Shown here piece after piece: positions 17,280-25,606 of a stretch of 64,000 bases of DNA. Source of the DNA: an uncultured Clostridia bacterium (lineage in GTDB: Bacteria > Bacillota > Clostridia > Christensenellales > Borkfalkiaceae); contig CAKQKE010000002.1 of NCBI GenBank assembly GCA_934247935.1, positions 124,001 to 188,000 of the forward strand, written 5' to 3'. Below the pieces are notes generated by a model, which saw only the letters and a list, made by a program, of their open reading frames with translations, had not been told where the DNA came from and searched no databases. Position numbers and translations under genes: made by a program. The number at the start of each line of letters is the position of its first letter. The stretch's first letter is position 1.

Positions 17280-17529
17280 TAGCAAATTCAAAATTTGTGC
17301 AATTTTTTTTAATGCGCCGATAATTGGCGATTATACAGTATATTGAGCGTCGAGCCTACTTCGCAACACTATATATTTTGTAGGTTTTTTCTTTGATTAT
17401 ATTTAAAAATTTGCCTTATCATACGGAATTTTTATCATTATTCCTCGCTGATTTTACATTAAATTTAAATTTAATCGAATATACAAATTGCACAAATAAA
17501 ATCTCCGTGTGCTCTCCGTTTGTCCGTTT
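17280..17529. other. Gene-free stretch
   Basis: No coding frame supported. A weak five-pair CCTAC/GTAGG hairpin followed by TTTTTT (17355-17391, plus strand) is terminator-like, but no plus-strand gene precedes it. Confidence 0.5.
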
Positions 17530-17955
17530 TTAATTATTTTTGTCCGTATTTTTCGTAATTTTGCCGCCTTCTTTATTCTTTTTGATTTTATCCTGAATAT
17601 TTTGACCGAAACAGCAAAATACCGAAAGCAAAATCAAAAAGCCGCCGAATATTCTTTTTAAAACCTTTCCGCCGATAAGCGTAGATAAAAAACTACCTCC
17701 CACACCCGTGACTATCGACGATAAAATAATAATCCACAGCCCGTCAAACCTGACAAGTTTGTTTTTTATGTGTATTATAAGCGAACAAATCGCCATGGGT
17801 ATAAACGCAAGCAAATTCGCGCCTTGCGCCGCATGCTGATTTAACGAACAAAACGCCGTAAGCATAGGTATAGCGATAGTTCCGCCGCCCATGCCCATAC
17901 CTCCTATTATTCCGCTTGAAAAACCCACTAAAAGTATTTTAATATATTTCCACAT
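17530..17955 (-). CDS. Half-size TSUP (TauE/SafE) transporter subunit A
   Basis: 141 residues with about four membrane helices, half of a normal TauE/SafE protein of about 250 residues. The family motif GGMGMGGGTIAIPML is at 18-32. The C-terminal 25 residues are a charged tail. Full-length TSUP proteins are two such halves in tandem and export sulfite or organosulfur anions. A second half-gene lies about 730 bases upstream, so the two probably combine as a heterodimer. GGAGA precedes the ATG. Substrate unknown. Confidence 0.85.
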   Translation of the reverse strand: MWKYIKILLVGFSSGIIGGMGMGGGTIAIPMLTAFCSLNQHAAQGANLLAFIPMAICSLIIHIKNKLVRFDGLWIIILSSIVTGVGGSFLSTLIGGKVLKRIFGGFLILLSVFCCFGQNIQDKIKKNKEGGKITKNTDKNN

Positions 17956-18099
17956 CTATTTTTCTCCGTATATTATCCGTTCGATTTTACCGATTGACTG
18001 CAAAAACGCAATATTTATTTTTATTGTCTCGGCATTAATGCGGCTGTTTTTTTATATTTTTAACGTTTTGTTTTTTGCAAATTCACTCAAAAATTGACT

Positions 18100-18125
18100 G
18101 TTTTACGCAATACGTTACGCTTAAA
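18100..18125. repeat. Dispersed ATACGTAT-type palindrome, copy 3
   Basis: GTTTTACGCAATACG then TTACGCTTAAAC. Between the two TSUP half genes. Confidence 0.6.
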
Positions 18126-18262
18126 CACGGCATTTTGTTTTTATACACGCCGTAATTTATAAATAATTTTCCACATTAAAACTCTTTGTTGAACTATTAT
18201 AAAAAGCAATTAATTGTAGTCGGTCGCCTACCTAAACCGCCCGCCGTTTATTTTATTATCGT

Positions 18263-18420
18263 TATTATAAACTTTAAGAAGTAAATTTTGAAACGAGTTC
18301 AAAATTTTGCGCTGACGCGCTCGCAAAGTTGGCACTTTGCACTTCTGAGTGTGTAAAAACATCGGTTTTGCTTGAAAATACGCTCGCTACCTCTCGCGTG
18401 CTTTCAGACAAAACTTCCGT
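18263..18420. repeat. Structured repeat, copy 1
   Basis: A conserved block ending AAGAAGTAAA is followed by three hairpins: AAATTTTGAA/TTCAAAATTT, GCGC/GCGC (loop TGAC) and GCAAAGT/ACTTTGC. ACTTC (18341-18345) then can pair with GAAGT (18278-18282) to close a multibranch structure of 68 bases, followed by GAGTGTGTAAAA. The 82 bases 18269-18350 match 44505-44585 on the other strand at roughly 94% by eye. Confidence 0.8.
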
Positions 18421-18570
18421 TATTATAAACTTTAAGAAGTAAATCTTTTGACTAAAGTCAAAATCTTTCAAGTTCTTGCGGTCTTTCGCAAAAATAAAAT
18501 ATTTTTGCACTTCCGAGTATGTAAAATGCGAAATTGTAAACCCTTGCAAGCGAGTTTCCGATTTCTTATA
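18421..18570. repeat. Structured repeat, copy 2 (same architecture, different stems)
   Basis: The 5' block TATTATAAACTTTAAGAAGT is identical to copy 1. The first stem is now TTTTGACT/AGTCAAAA and the last GCAAAAATA/TATTTTTGC; GAAGT (18436-18440) again pairs with ACTTC (18509-18513). The copy ends in CCCTTGCAAGCGAGTTTCC, whose complement also occurs next to the copy at 44505. Confidence 0.75.
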
Positions 18571-18680
18571 TAATAATTATGAAAATTTGTCCGCTAATAT
18601 ATTAAAAGCCGCCCGAGAAAAAATCAAATACGCCCGTCGATAAATGCACAAAAGGTCAATATCGCACGTTAAAATTTCAA

Positions 18681-19046
18681 TCAAAAAAACAGCATTTTAA
18701 TACCCGCGACAGCCATTACGATCGAAAAAATTATCGTAATCGATTTTGTTTTTATTTTATTTAAAAGTTTTGCGCCCAATATTCCGCCGGCAAGTACGCC
18801 CACGCCGAGTACTGCGGCGACGATCCAATTTATTTTTCCTTTAAAAATATATACGCAGGAACTGATTATCGTCACCGGCAAAATTACCGCAAGCGCGGTT
18901 GCGTGCGATTCTTTTACAGGAAACGAAAGCAAATACGAAAGCATCGGCACGACCACCATGCCGCCGCCACCGCCGAAAAAACCGTTTATAAGTCCCGTCA
19001 GACATCCGCTTAAAATCAACCATAAAGTCTTATTTCTGCTATTCAT
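18681..19046 (-). CDS. Half-size TSUP (TauE/SafE) transporter subunit B
   Basis: 121 residues from the ATG at 19046; an upstream TTG would add six residues but neither start has a clear ribosome site. Four membrane helices and the motif GFFGGGGGMVVVPML (about 22-36) mark it as one half of a TauE/SafE transporter. With the 141-residue half it would supply the eight helices of a normal protein. The two halves differ in sequence, so this is an old split or parallel half-genes, not a recent break. The intervening 725 bases hold the repeats. Confidence 0.83.
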   Translation of the reverse strand: MNSRNKTLWLILSGCLTGLINGFFGGGGGMVVVPMLSYLLSFPVKESHATALAVILPVTIISSCVYIFKGKINWIVAAVLGVGVLAGGILGAKLLNKIKTKSITIIFSIVMAVAGIKMLFF

Positions 19047-19121
19047 AACAATAAGTATTACCAAATTAAATAAAAATATATAATATTTAAAATATTTTGC
19101 GGTGAAATTTGCGAAATATTA

Positions 19122-19150
19122 TTGCATTTGCTTGCGAAATATAGTATAAT
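19122..19150 (+). promoter_or_regulatory. Promoter of the 1129-residue lipoprotein gene
   Basis: TTGCAT, 17 bases, TATAAT; ATG follows 44 bases later after GAAAGGTG. Confidence 0.88.
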
Positions 19151-19193
19151 AAGTGAAGTATTTTATACGAATAAAATTTATGAAAGGTGTTTT

Positions 19194-22100
19194 ATGTACA
19201 ATTTTAAGAAGAAGTATAGTTCAAAAACCTTACTTACAATCATTATTGTCATGACTCTCTCTTTCGTTATGCTTTTCACAACTGCATGCGGAAACAACGG
19301 CGGCAGTTCAAGCGACAGCGAAAGTGACAGCAGCAAGGCATTCCCTACTGACTATCAGACAATTACAAACGGTGACTTTGAGTTTAATACTCAAAATTAC
19401 AAATATACGAATTTTCCCGTTAATTCGTCCATCGGTTGGACTCGTTCAAACGATTCGATAACCAACTTGGCAACGACTTCCACAAAGACGTCCGGTATTA
19501 TCGATACCACCGATTACGAATTTGAAAGAGATAATGACGGAAACGTAGTATACGACGACAACGGTCAACCCAAGTACGCATTGAAAGACGGCGAGAAAAT
19601 CCCCGTATTTTCGGTAATCGCACCCAAGCATTTGCCAGTTATCAGCGGAACCGACGGCGAAGACGATGCGGTATATTACAATCCGTATACTCCTTATTAT
19701 TACGGACTTATCGACAACACCGACAATAACCCCGAAGACGGCGACCCCACGAGAGGCACTAAAGTTCTCATGATCGCCAACAAAACCGCAACCGCGGGTA
19801 AAGGTACCGCCCAGAGATTTACATCGACAAAGACTTTGACGCTCTACCCCGGTCAATACGCTCAAGTAAGCGTCTGGGTAAAGACTTACGAACTTACCAC
19901 TTTGATGGACACTAAAGATTTCGGCGCATATATCAGCCTTTCTTCTATGTCCGTTGGTTCGGTTTCTAAAGAAAACTTTGTCGTTAAGTATATCAATACT
20001 TACGGTCAATGGATGAAGTACACTATCAACGTTGCGGGCTCCGATTACGCTACTACTTCTTATAAATTAGTGTTGGGTCTCGGAAACGGTTCTAAAGATA
20101 TCACTTCCGAATATGTTGAAGGTTACGCTTTCTTCGATAACGTTACTTACAAGACCCTCACTAAAGAGGAATACGAAGCAACCGAATCGACTACTGACAA
20201 AACCGTAAACTTCTACACTAAAAACGGCAGCGAAGAAACTTTCTCCGAAGACACGAGCGAAATGAAAATACTTGCAAACCAAGTATTCGCAAGTAAAGAA
20301 GATATCAAGAAGAACGATGCGGAAACAGGCGACAAATATTCCGAGTACACCGCAAACCTCAACTTCCTGAGAAACGGTTATGCTCAACTTGCAGTCGAAG
20401 GCAATGCAAAGAAAAACGACGTGTACGACAGACAACACGACTCTTCTTTCGGCAATGCGGACGTAGGTCTTAAAGCATGGAACGCTATCGGCGACGTTAC
20501 AAACGGCATCGAATATCCGTTCGACCCCGCTACCCCCACCGTATACTTCAACTTCACTAACCCCGCAAGTTATACGTTTACTTCCGAAAAGTTTACGCTT
20601 GCTGCCGGTCAATATCAAAGAATTACTTTCTGGACTAAAGTAAATCTCAACAACAAAGCCGCAAAAGCGTTTACAATCAACGTTGTAGACACGACTGCCG
20701 ACGGAAAATACACAACAACTACAACCGTAAAAGAATCGCTTGAGACTTCCGATATGACAAACGAATCTTACGGCGATTGGATTAAATATACGGTAGTCGT
20801 AAGCAACACCTTTGCTAAAGAAGGTTCGTCTTACGCAAAAGACAGATATTTCTATCTCGAGTTTAATTTCGGTCCTACGACAAACACGACCGACATACTC
20901 GACTTCCCCACCGGATATGCTTTCGTAAGCAACTTCGAGTACAGTTATCTTTCGGCTGACGACTACAAACAAGTTTACACTTCGGACAGCAACTATAAAG
21001 CGGTTGCGCTTTCTGCCGATATGCAATCTTCTTCGTTTGTAGAAACCAACGAATCTTACAAATTCACTTACCCGTTCTTTGAAGATATCACAAACGACGC
21101 TTCCGAGGACGTAACGGGTTATTTGGGATTTGTAGGCAACTCGCTTAAAGTCGGCGGAACGGAAGAAAACAAATTCACTCAAGCAGAGACAAAAGCAGGC
21201 GTAATCAATACCAAATATCTTGATAATTACGTTGCAAGCGGTTTGTTTACCGCTGCCGAAAAAGCAAGCCTCGAGGCTTGGCTTGAAAACGTAGACCTTG
21301 GCGACAATCAATATTTACAACCGCTCATCATTAAAAACTCCGCTCCCGCGGCTTACGGTTTCCAACAATCGTCTTCTTCGACGTTTGCCGCAAACTCCAT
21401 TTACGAGGTTACCGTAAAACTCATGATTTTGAGCGAAAACACCAACGCATACGTTTACCTTACCGACGGTGACAACTCTTCCGACTTTAAGGTCCTTAAA
21501 ATAAGCGGCAGCAAAAACGAATACACCAAGGAAGAAGCGTTTGAACAACAACTTTCCACAAAACTTACATGTGCGGATTGGGTAAACGCAGCGGTTACCG
21601 AATCGGGTAAAGCGGGTAAATCGTGGCTTGAAGTTAAGTTCTACGTTACGACCGGAAACGAGGCAATCGATTACAAAATCGAAGTATGGAACGGTTCGAG
21701 AGACGCATCTGTTAAGTCGGAAGGTCTTGTAGCAATCGGCGATATCGACGTCGCTACTTTGACCGAAAGCGAACTTGCCCTTGCAAAACGCAGACTTGCT
21801 CAATCTTACAATCAAGAAGACGATTACAAGTTCAATTTTGAAGACGGTATCCACTTCACAAGACTTCCCTCCACCGTTAAGACGGACAAAAACCCCAACG
21901 GCGAAGTGAGAAATTATGAAAAGACCGACACAAAGAATGCCGGCATCGCTTTCTATACAAATAAAATTGCTACTTTTGCAAACTACTCTAACATCAACGT
22001 CGAAAGCGAACTTGACGAAAGAACTACAGAAGATTCGTCGTCATCTTCGAGCAGTTCTTCTTCGAGCAGCAGCGCAAGCACCGAAACTTCTTACAGCGTA

Positions 22101-22583
22101 GGTTTGTATGCCGCTACTCTCTCCGTATCGATTGCTTTGATATTAATTCTTCTTATTATATTAGTAAGAAAGATTTACAAAGCAGTAAAGGGCAAAAATA
22201 AGTCTACCAAGTCTTATTACAGCAGAGATACCAGAGCGAAAGCAATGGAAAAAATTGCAAACGACAAACTTTCCAAGATTCAACTTACCGACGAAAACGA
22301 CGAAAAGACCGACTACGATTACGACAATATGGAAAACAACGTAGCGTCCGACGACGAAACGACGGAAGAAACCGAGACAACCGAAACCGAAGAAACCACT
22401 TCCGAGGAAGAGGAAACGGCTGAAGAAGTAATCGAAGAAATAGCCGAAGTCGCTGAAGAAAACGCTGAAAACGGCGAACAACCCGAAACAACCGAAGAGC
22501 AACCCTCTACCGAGGAACAAACTACGGCTGACGAGCAACCCGCCGAACAAAGCGAAGAAAGCAAAAAGCAAGACAACGAATAA
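19194..22583 (+). CDS. Large surface lipoprotein with carbohydrate-binding-like repeats, C-terminal anchor and acidic tail
   Basis: 1129 residues from the ATG at 19194, which follows GAAAGGTG. Lipobox TTAC puts the lipid on Cys32. The outer part has three loosely repeated beta-rich units of about 250-300 residues, each with a Tyr-Pro/Ala-Gly-Gln-Tyr or similar strand and a final NVTY or NFEY strand, like CBM4/9-type jelly rolls. A Ser-rich linker (about 945-960) leads to a membrane helix (about 970-991) and then about 138 residues very rich in Glu and Thr, predicted inside the cell. Anchoring at both ends with a cytosolic acidic tail is unusual. Ligand unknown; a role in glycan binding at the envelope is a guess. 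Confidence 0.85.
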   Translation: MYNFKKKYSSKTLLTIIIVMTLSFVMLFTTACGNNGGSSSDSESDSSKAFPTDYQTITNGDFEFNTQNYKYTNFPVNSSIGWTRSNDSITNLATTSTKTSGIIDTTDYEFERDNDGNVVYDDNGQPKYALKDGEKIPVFSVIAPKHLPVISGTDGEDDAVYYNPYTPYYYGLIDNTDNNPEDGDPTRGTKVLMIANKTATAGKGTAQRFTSTKTLTLYPGQYAQVSVWVKTYELTTLMDTKDFGAYISLSSMSVGSVSKENFVVKYINTYGQWMKYTINVAGSDYATTSYKLVLGLGNGSKDITSEYVEGYAFFDNVTYKTLTKEEYEATESTTDKTVNFYTKNGSEETFSEDTSEMKILANQVFASKEDIKKNDAETGDKYSEYTANLNFLRNGYAQLAVEGNAKKNDVYDRQHDSSFGNADVGLKAWNAIGDVTNGIEYPFDPATPTVYFNFTNPASYTFTSEKFTLAAGQYQRITFWTKVNLNNKAAKAFTINVVDTTADGKYTTTTTVKESLETSDMTNESYGDWIKYTVVVSNTFAKEGSSYAKDRYFYLEFNFGPTTNTTDILDFPTGYAFVSNFEYSYLSADDYKQVYTSDSNYKAVALSADMQSSSFVETNESYKFTYPFFEDITNDASEDVTGYLGFVGNSLKVGGTEENKFTQAETKAGVINTKYLDNYVASGLFTAAEKASLEAWLENVDLGDNQYLQPLIIKNSAPAAYGFQQSSSSTFAANSIYEVTVKLMILSENTNAYVYLTDGDNSSDFKVLKISGSKNEYTKEEAFEQQLSTKLTCADWVNAAVTESGKAGKSWLEVKFYVTTGNEAIDYKIEVWNGSRDASVKSEGLVAIGDIDVATLTESELALAKRRLAQSYNQEDDYKFNFEDGIHFTRLPSTVKTDKNPNGEVRNYEKTDTKNAGIAFYTNKIATFANYSNINVESELDERTTEDSSSSSSSSSSSSSASTETSYSVGLYAATLSVSIALILILLIILVRKIYKAVKGKNKSTKSYYSRDTRAKAMEKIANDKLSKIQLTDENDEKTDYDYDNMENNVASDDETTEETETTETEETTSEEEETAEEVIEEIAEVAEENAENGEQPETTEEQPSTEEQTTADEQPAEQSEESKKQDNE

Positions 22584-22600
22584 TAATCTTTCATAATTTA

Positions 22601-22634
22601 AAAAAGTTCCGACCAAAAGTCGGAACTTTTTAAT
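22601..22634 (+). terminator. Terminator of the large lipoprotein gene
   Basis: Stem AAAAAGTTCCGAC/GTCGGAACTTTTT with loop CAAAA, starting 18 bases after the stop. Confidence 0.92.
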
Positions 22635-22654
22635 TTGCATTTTTTATATTGCAT

Positions 22655-22700
22655 AAAGCGCGCCGCCAAATAAAAAATTGGCGGCGCGCTTTTTCTTTTT
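22655..22700. terminator. Second GC-rich terminator hairpin
   Basis: AAAGCGCGCCGCCAA pairs with TTGGCGGCGCGCTTT; TTTTTCTTTTT follows on the plus strand. It also lies 17 bases beyond the stop of the converging gene and may serve both. Confidence 0.8.
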
Positions 22701-22709
22701 TATCGTTTT

Positions 22710-23873
22710 TCAACTTATTCCGTTTGCCTTTAATTCTTCTTTGGTTTCGTTGTCTATTGAGGAAAACAGTCTTTTCTTGTATTCCTCTGTTTTGTCCTTG
22801 TCCAAGTCAAAAGTTTTTTCAATTAAATTAAGCAGCATACCCGCATTGGGCACTCCCCTGATGTATAAAAACGTGGGGTCGGTTACGTCGTAATGCGAAA
22901 GCAAATCGATTAAATAATCTAAAAATTCCACCGCTTCAGCGTTTCTTTTGTTGTCGCACAAAGCCAAAGCGTAATAATATCTCACGAAACTACCGCTCAA
23001 TTCCATCGGTTCTTTTTTCTTCGGAACGTAATTTTTAAGTCTTTCAAAAGTTTGCTTTTCAATATCTCGCTTGTCGCAATAAACGGCGCACTGCATTAAA
23101 TTGAAACAGTTAGTCGCGCTTGCGTCCTTTTTGTACAACTCGTCATAAATTTCAAACGCCTCGGCGTGCCGATTTTCCTTGGATAAAAGCAACGCCTTTT
23201 GAAGCAGCGGTTTTTTGCCGTAATCCGCCTGACCGCACTTTTCAATAAACGTTTTCGCTTGATGCCCGAACACAAACCGCCTGCCGAAACTATCTATTTC
23301 GGTCTTTACAAGGTTGCCGTCTTTAATATTTTTAGGCTCTATTTCGTTTATATCCCACTCATAACAGCCGAAATCGGAAATCGAGTGATAAAAGTCGTTT
23401 GTTATTTTGATTTTCCCGCAAACGTAAGAAATGATAACGTCCCGGTTTATCACGTCGGCTTGGCTCGAATCGTAACATTTAGTAATGATAAAATCGTCCG
23501 ATAAATTGTAAAAACCTATTTTGTTTTGATTTGCCGATGCAATCATTTCGCTTGTAACTGGCGGCAACTGCACTTCTGGTATTTTGTTATATACCAACGA
23601 AACCAGCCCTATCGACACCACCGCAGGCAACGGTATAAGCAAAATATAAGTAATCACACTCAAAACCGACGCTAAAATTTTATTGTCGATTAAATTTCGC
23701 ATGCTTTTAGCGAGTATCAACATTGCGGTAAGCAGCACGAAAAATAAAACGCCGCCAAGTGCGGAAAGCGCAATTTTAAGTTTATATCGTTTTCTTTCTT
23801 TATCGGGTAGCGCGGCAACACGCAAATTGTGAAGTTTGCGCCGATTGTCCGTTTTGCTTTTATAATATTTCAT
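22710..23873 (-). CDS. Membrane protein with C-terminal TPR-like region, unknown function
   Basis: 387 residues. Two membrane helices (about 33-55 and 66-92) follow a basic N-terminus; residues about 225-385 are helical pairs like TPR repeats (LLSKENRHAEAFEIYDELY, then VRYYYALALCDNKRNAEAVEF). The middle (about 105-215) is a mixed soluble domain that I do not recognise. AAAGGATAT precedes the ATG. The gene is 13 bases downstream of a 112-residue unknown gene and is the last of three unknown genes in a row on this strand. Confidence 0.8.
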   Translation of the reverse strand: MKYYKSKTDNRRKLHNLRVAALPDKERKRYKLKIALSALGGVLFFVLLTAMLILAKSMRNLIDNKILASVLSVITYILLIPLPAVVSIGLVSLVYNKIPEVQLPPVTSEMIASANQNKIGFYNLSDDFIITKCYDSSQADVINRDVIISYVCGKIKITNDFYHSISDFGCYEWDINEIEPKNIKDGNLVKTEIDSFGRRFVFGHQAKTFIEKCGQADYGKKPLLQKALLLSKENRHAEAFEIYDELYKKDASATNCFNLMQCAVYCDKRDIEKQTFERLKNYVPKKKEPMELSGSFVRYYYALALCDNKRNAEAVEFLDYLIDLLSHYDVTDPTFLYIRGVPNAGMLLNLIEKTFDLDKDKTEEYKKRLFSSIDNETKEELKANGIS

Positions 23874-23886
23874 TATTTATATCCTT

Positions 23887-24225
23887 TTAATTTTCAATTT
23901 TATCTAAACATTTTTCTACAAGAGCCGCCAGATAATCGACTTTTTCTATTCCCGACCAATCGTCAAATCGCTTTTCAAAACCGCCGACCAATTTTTTCAA
24001 ATTGGTATAATCGTTTTGCCCGTTTTTAAAATAACAATAAACGAAATCGTTTTCTACGTTAAACACGATGGCTATTTCGTCTTTGACAAATGTCACTTCT
24101 TCTTCGGCATTTCTGCTCCAATACTTCTCTTGATAGCCTTTTTTAATCAAAAAATCGCACTTTTTCGCTAAATATTTTTTTGCGTTTTTTTGAAGTTCGT
24201 TAAATTTAAACCAAGCGAAACACAT
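23887..24225 (-). CDS. Small soluble protein of unknown function
   Basis: 112 residues from the ATG at 24225, chosen because AAAGGAGAA lies just before it; a longer frame has no ribosome site. The sequence starts MCFAWFKFNELQ, then a lysine-rich helix, a strand region with VTFVKDEIAIVF and YCYFKNG, and a C-terminal helix pair. No signal peptide or membrane segment. It lies between two unknown membrane protein genes and 13 bases before the next, so they are probably co-transcribed. I recognise no family. Confidence 0.75.
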   Translation of the reverse strand: MCFAWFKFNELQKNAKKYLAKKCDFLIKKGYQEKYWSRNAEEEVTFVKDEIAIVFNVENDFVYCYFKNGQNDYTNLKKLVGGFEKRFDDWSGIEKVDYLAALVEKCLDKIEN

Positions 24226-24393
24226 AAGCGTTTTCTCCTTTATATTTTCGTCGCTATACCGTAAAACAGCCCGCCGCCAAACAGTCAATCCCAAGCGTGA
24301 ACCGTGAACCGCAAACCGCCATTTAGCCGTCGAGCCAAACTGTTAACGCAAGCCGACTATCGCTTTCGCCCGCAACTCAAATAAAATCAAACA

Positions 24394-25500
24394 CTAAATG
24401 CCGAGTATGGTGAAATACCCGTAAAGTTTGATACTGCGTTCTGCCCAAGGCTTTAATTCGGCAATAATTTCTTGCAACTGCTTGTTTTCGGTTTTTACTT
24501 TTTCGATTATGTTTTCCCATGCGGTTTTATCAACGGGAGTCGTGCCGAAATAGTTGTAATTTTTAATCGTTTTCCGGAAAAAATCGCCCACATGGCAGTC
24601 TTCCATTATCTCTTCCGGTAGTAAAATCGAGGTTTTATCCCAAAATACGCCCCTTTCGTTTCCCGTTTGAAATTCGTGATAAGCCGTGCCCTTGCGTTCT
24701 TCGGGCAAAACAAAATATTTGCACTTATTGCCACCCAATAAAAAGCGTTCGTTTGCCAAATTTATCTCGTCAACGGCATACTCTCTCGCTTCTTCAACCG
24801 AGATGAAAATGAAATTAAGCCCGTCGTAATTGTCTTGCCAATGCGGCAACATCTGAGTAAAAGCGTCTTCAATCGTATGGGCATAACCCGTAGAATAAAC
24901 GTAATCGCGCGTTTGAAATTTGTCGCCGTCTTTGTTTATGGTAATTACCCTTGTATTGTCATCGGAAACATATTTTTCGAGACAATCTTCGTCTTTATCG
25001 AATTTTTCAACACCCGATTTTTTAATCAATAAATAATTATTCAGCCTGTAATCTTCCCCGCAAAAATTCATCCCTTTGTTTCTCAACTGCTTGTTTTTAA
25101 TCTCAATAAGTTGATATCCGCCGATAAGTTCGTATACGCAAAACTCGATGTTGAGTTCTTCGTTTTTCATTATTTTATAAGTATCGCCGTCAACGTGGTT
25201 TTGCAAAGATTTTTTGTGATGCGTAATCTCCTTTTCGCCTGCAACTAAGGCATTTTTAAACATATTTAAGCCGTTTAAATAATACTCGCGATTATACGCT
25301 ATGTAATAAGTTTTTGCGTTTTCGTTCCTTATTTTTACAATATCGAGCACAACGAAAACCATCGCACCTGATCCAGTCAGAATTGCGAAAACTACTACTA
25401 TAGGTTGATATTCGATTATTCCCGAAATTGCAAAAGCGACGCACGCTAAAGTAAAAGCAATCGACAAGCCGTAATCGATTAAAGCATTTTTTATCTTCAT
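24394..25500 (-). CDS. Membrane protein of unknown function
   Basis: 368 residues. Two membrane helices (about 8-28 and 32-54) form an N-terminal hairpin; the remaining about 310 residues are soluble and probably cytosolic, with no Cys-His site or nucleotide motif that I can see. GAGGGAAAAT precedes the ATG. It opens the row of three unknown genes; 168 bases separate it from the 112-residue gene. Two of the three share the layout of a short membrane hairpin followed by a large soluble domain. Confidence 0.78.
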   Translation of the reverse strand: MKIKNALIDYGLSIAFTLACVAFAISGIIEYQPIVVVFAILTGSGAMVFVVLDIVKIRNENAKTYYIAYNREYYLNGLNMFKNALVAGEKEITHHKKSLQNHVDGDTYKIMKNEELNIEFCVYELIGGYQLIEIKNKQLRNKGMNFCGEDYRLNNYLLIKKSGVEKFDKDEDCLEKYVSDDNTRVITINKDGDKFQTRDYVYSTGYAHTIEDAFTQMLPHWQDNYDGLNFIFISVEEAREYAVDEINLANERFLLGGNKCKYFVLPEERKGTAYHEFQTGNERGVFWDKTSILLPEEIMEDCHVGDFFRKTIKNYNYFGTTPVDKTAWENIIEKVKTENKQLQEIIAELKPWAERSIKLYGYFTILGI

Positions 25501-25580
25501 TTATTTTCCCTCTTTTTTAAAGTTGAATTATACCTTTTTGCCACAAAATTATTTTATTCCACGCCAAAAAACAGCACAAG

Positions 25581-25598
25581 TGCGGTATTTGTACCGCA
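25581..25598 (-). terminator. Possible glpK terminator
   Basis: Seven-pair stem TGCGGTA/TACCGCA nine bases after the glpK stop. The T-run on the minus strand starts about ten bases after the stem, which weakens the call. Confidence 0.4.
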
Positions 25599-25606
25599 TT
25601 ATAGTT

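Noticed and set aside
18274..18549. 91-codon open frame across the structured repeats, with a partner frame at 44438
   Set aside because: The similarity of the two peptides is explained by the DNA repeat; no ribosome site, and the stems, not codons, are conserved.
20067..21311. 414-codon open frame opposite the large lipoprotein gene
   Set aside because: Antisense shadow; Cys/Phe/Val-rich composition typical of reversed coding sequence.
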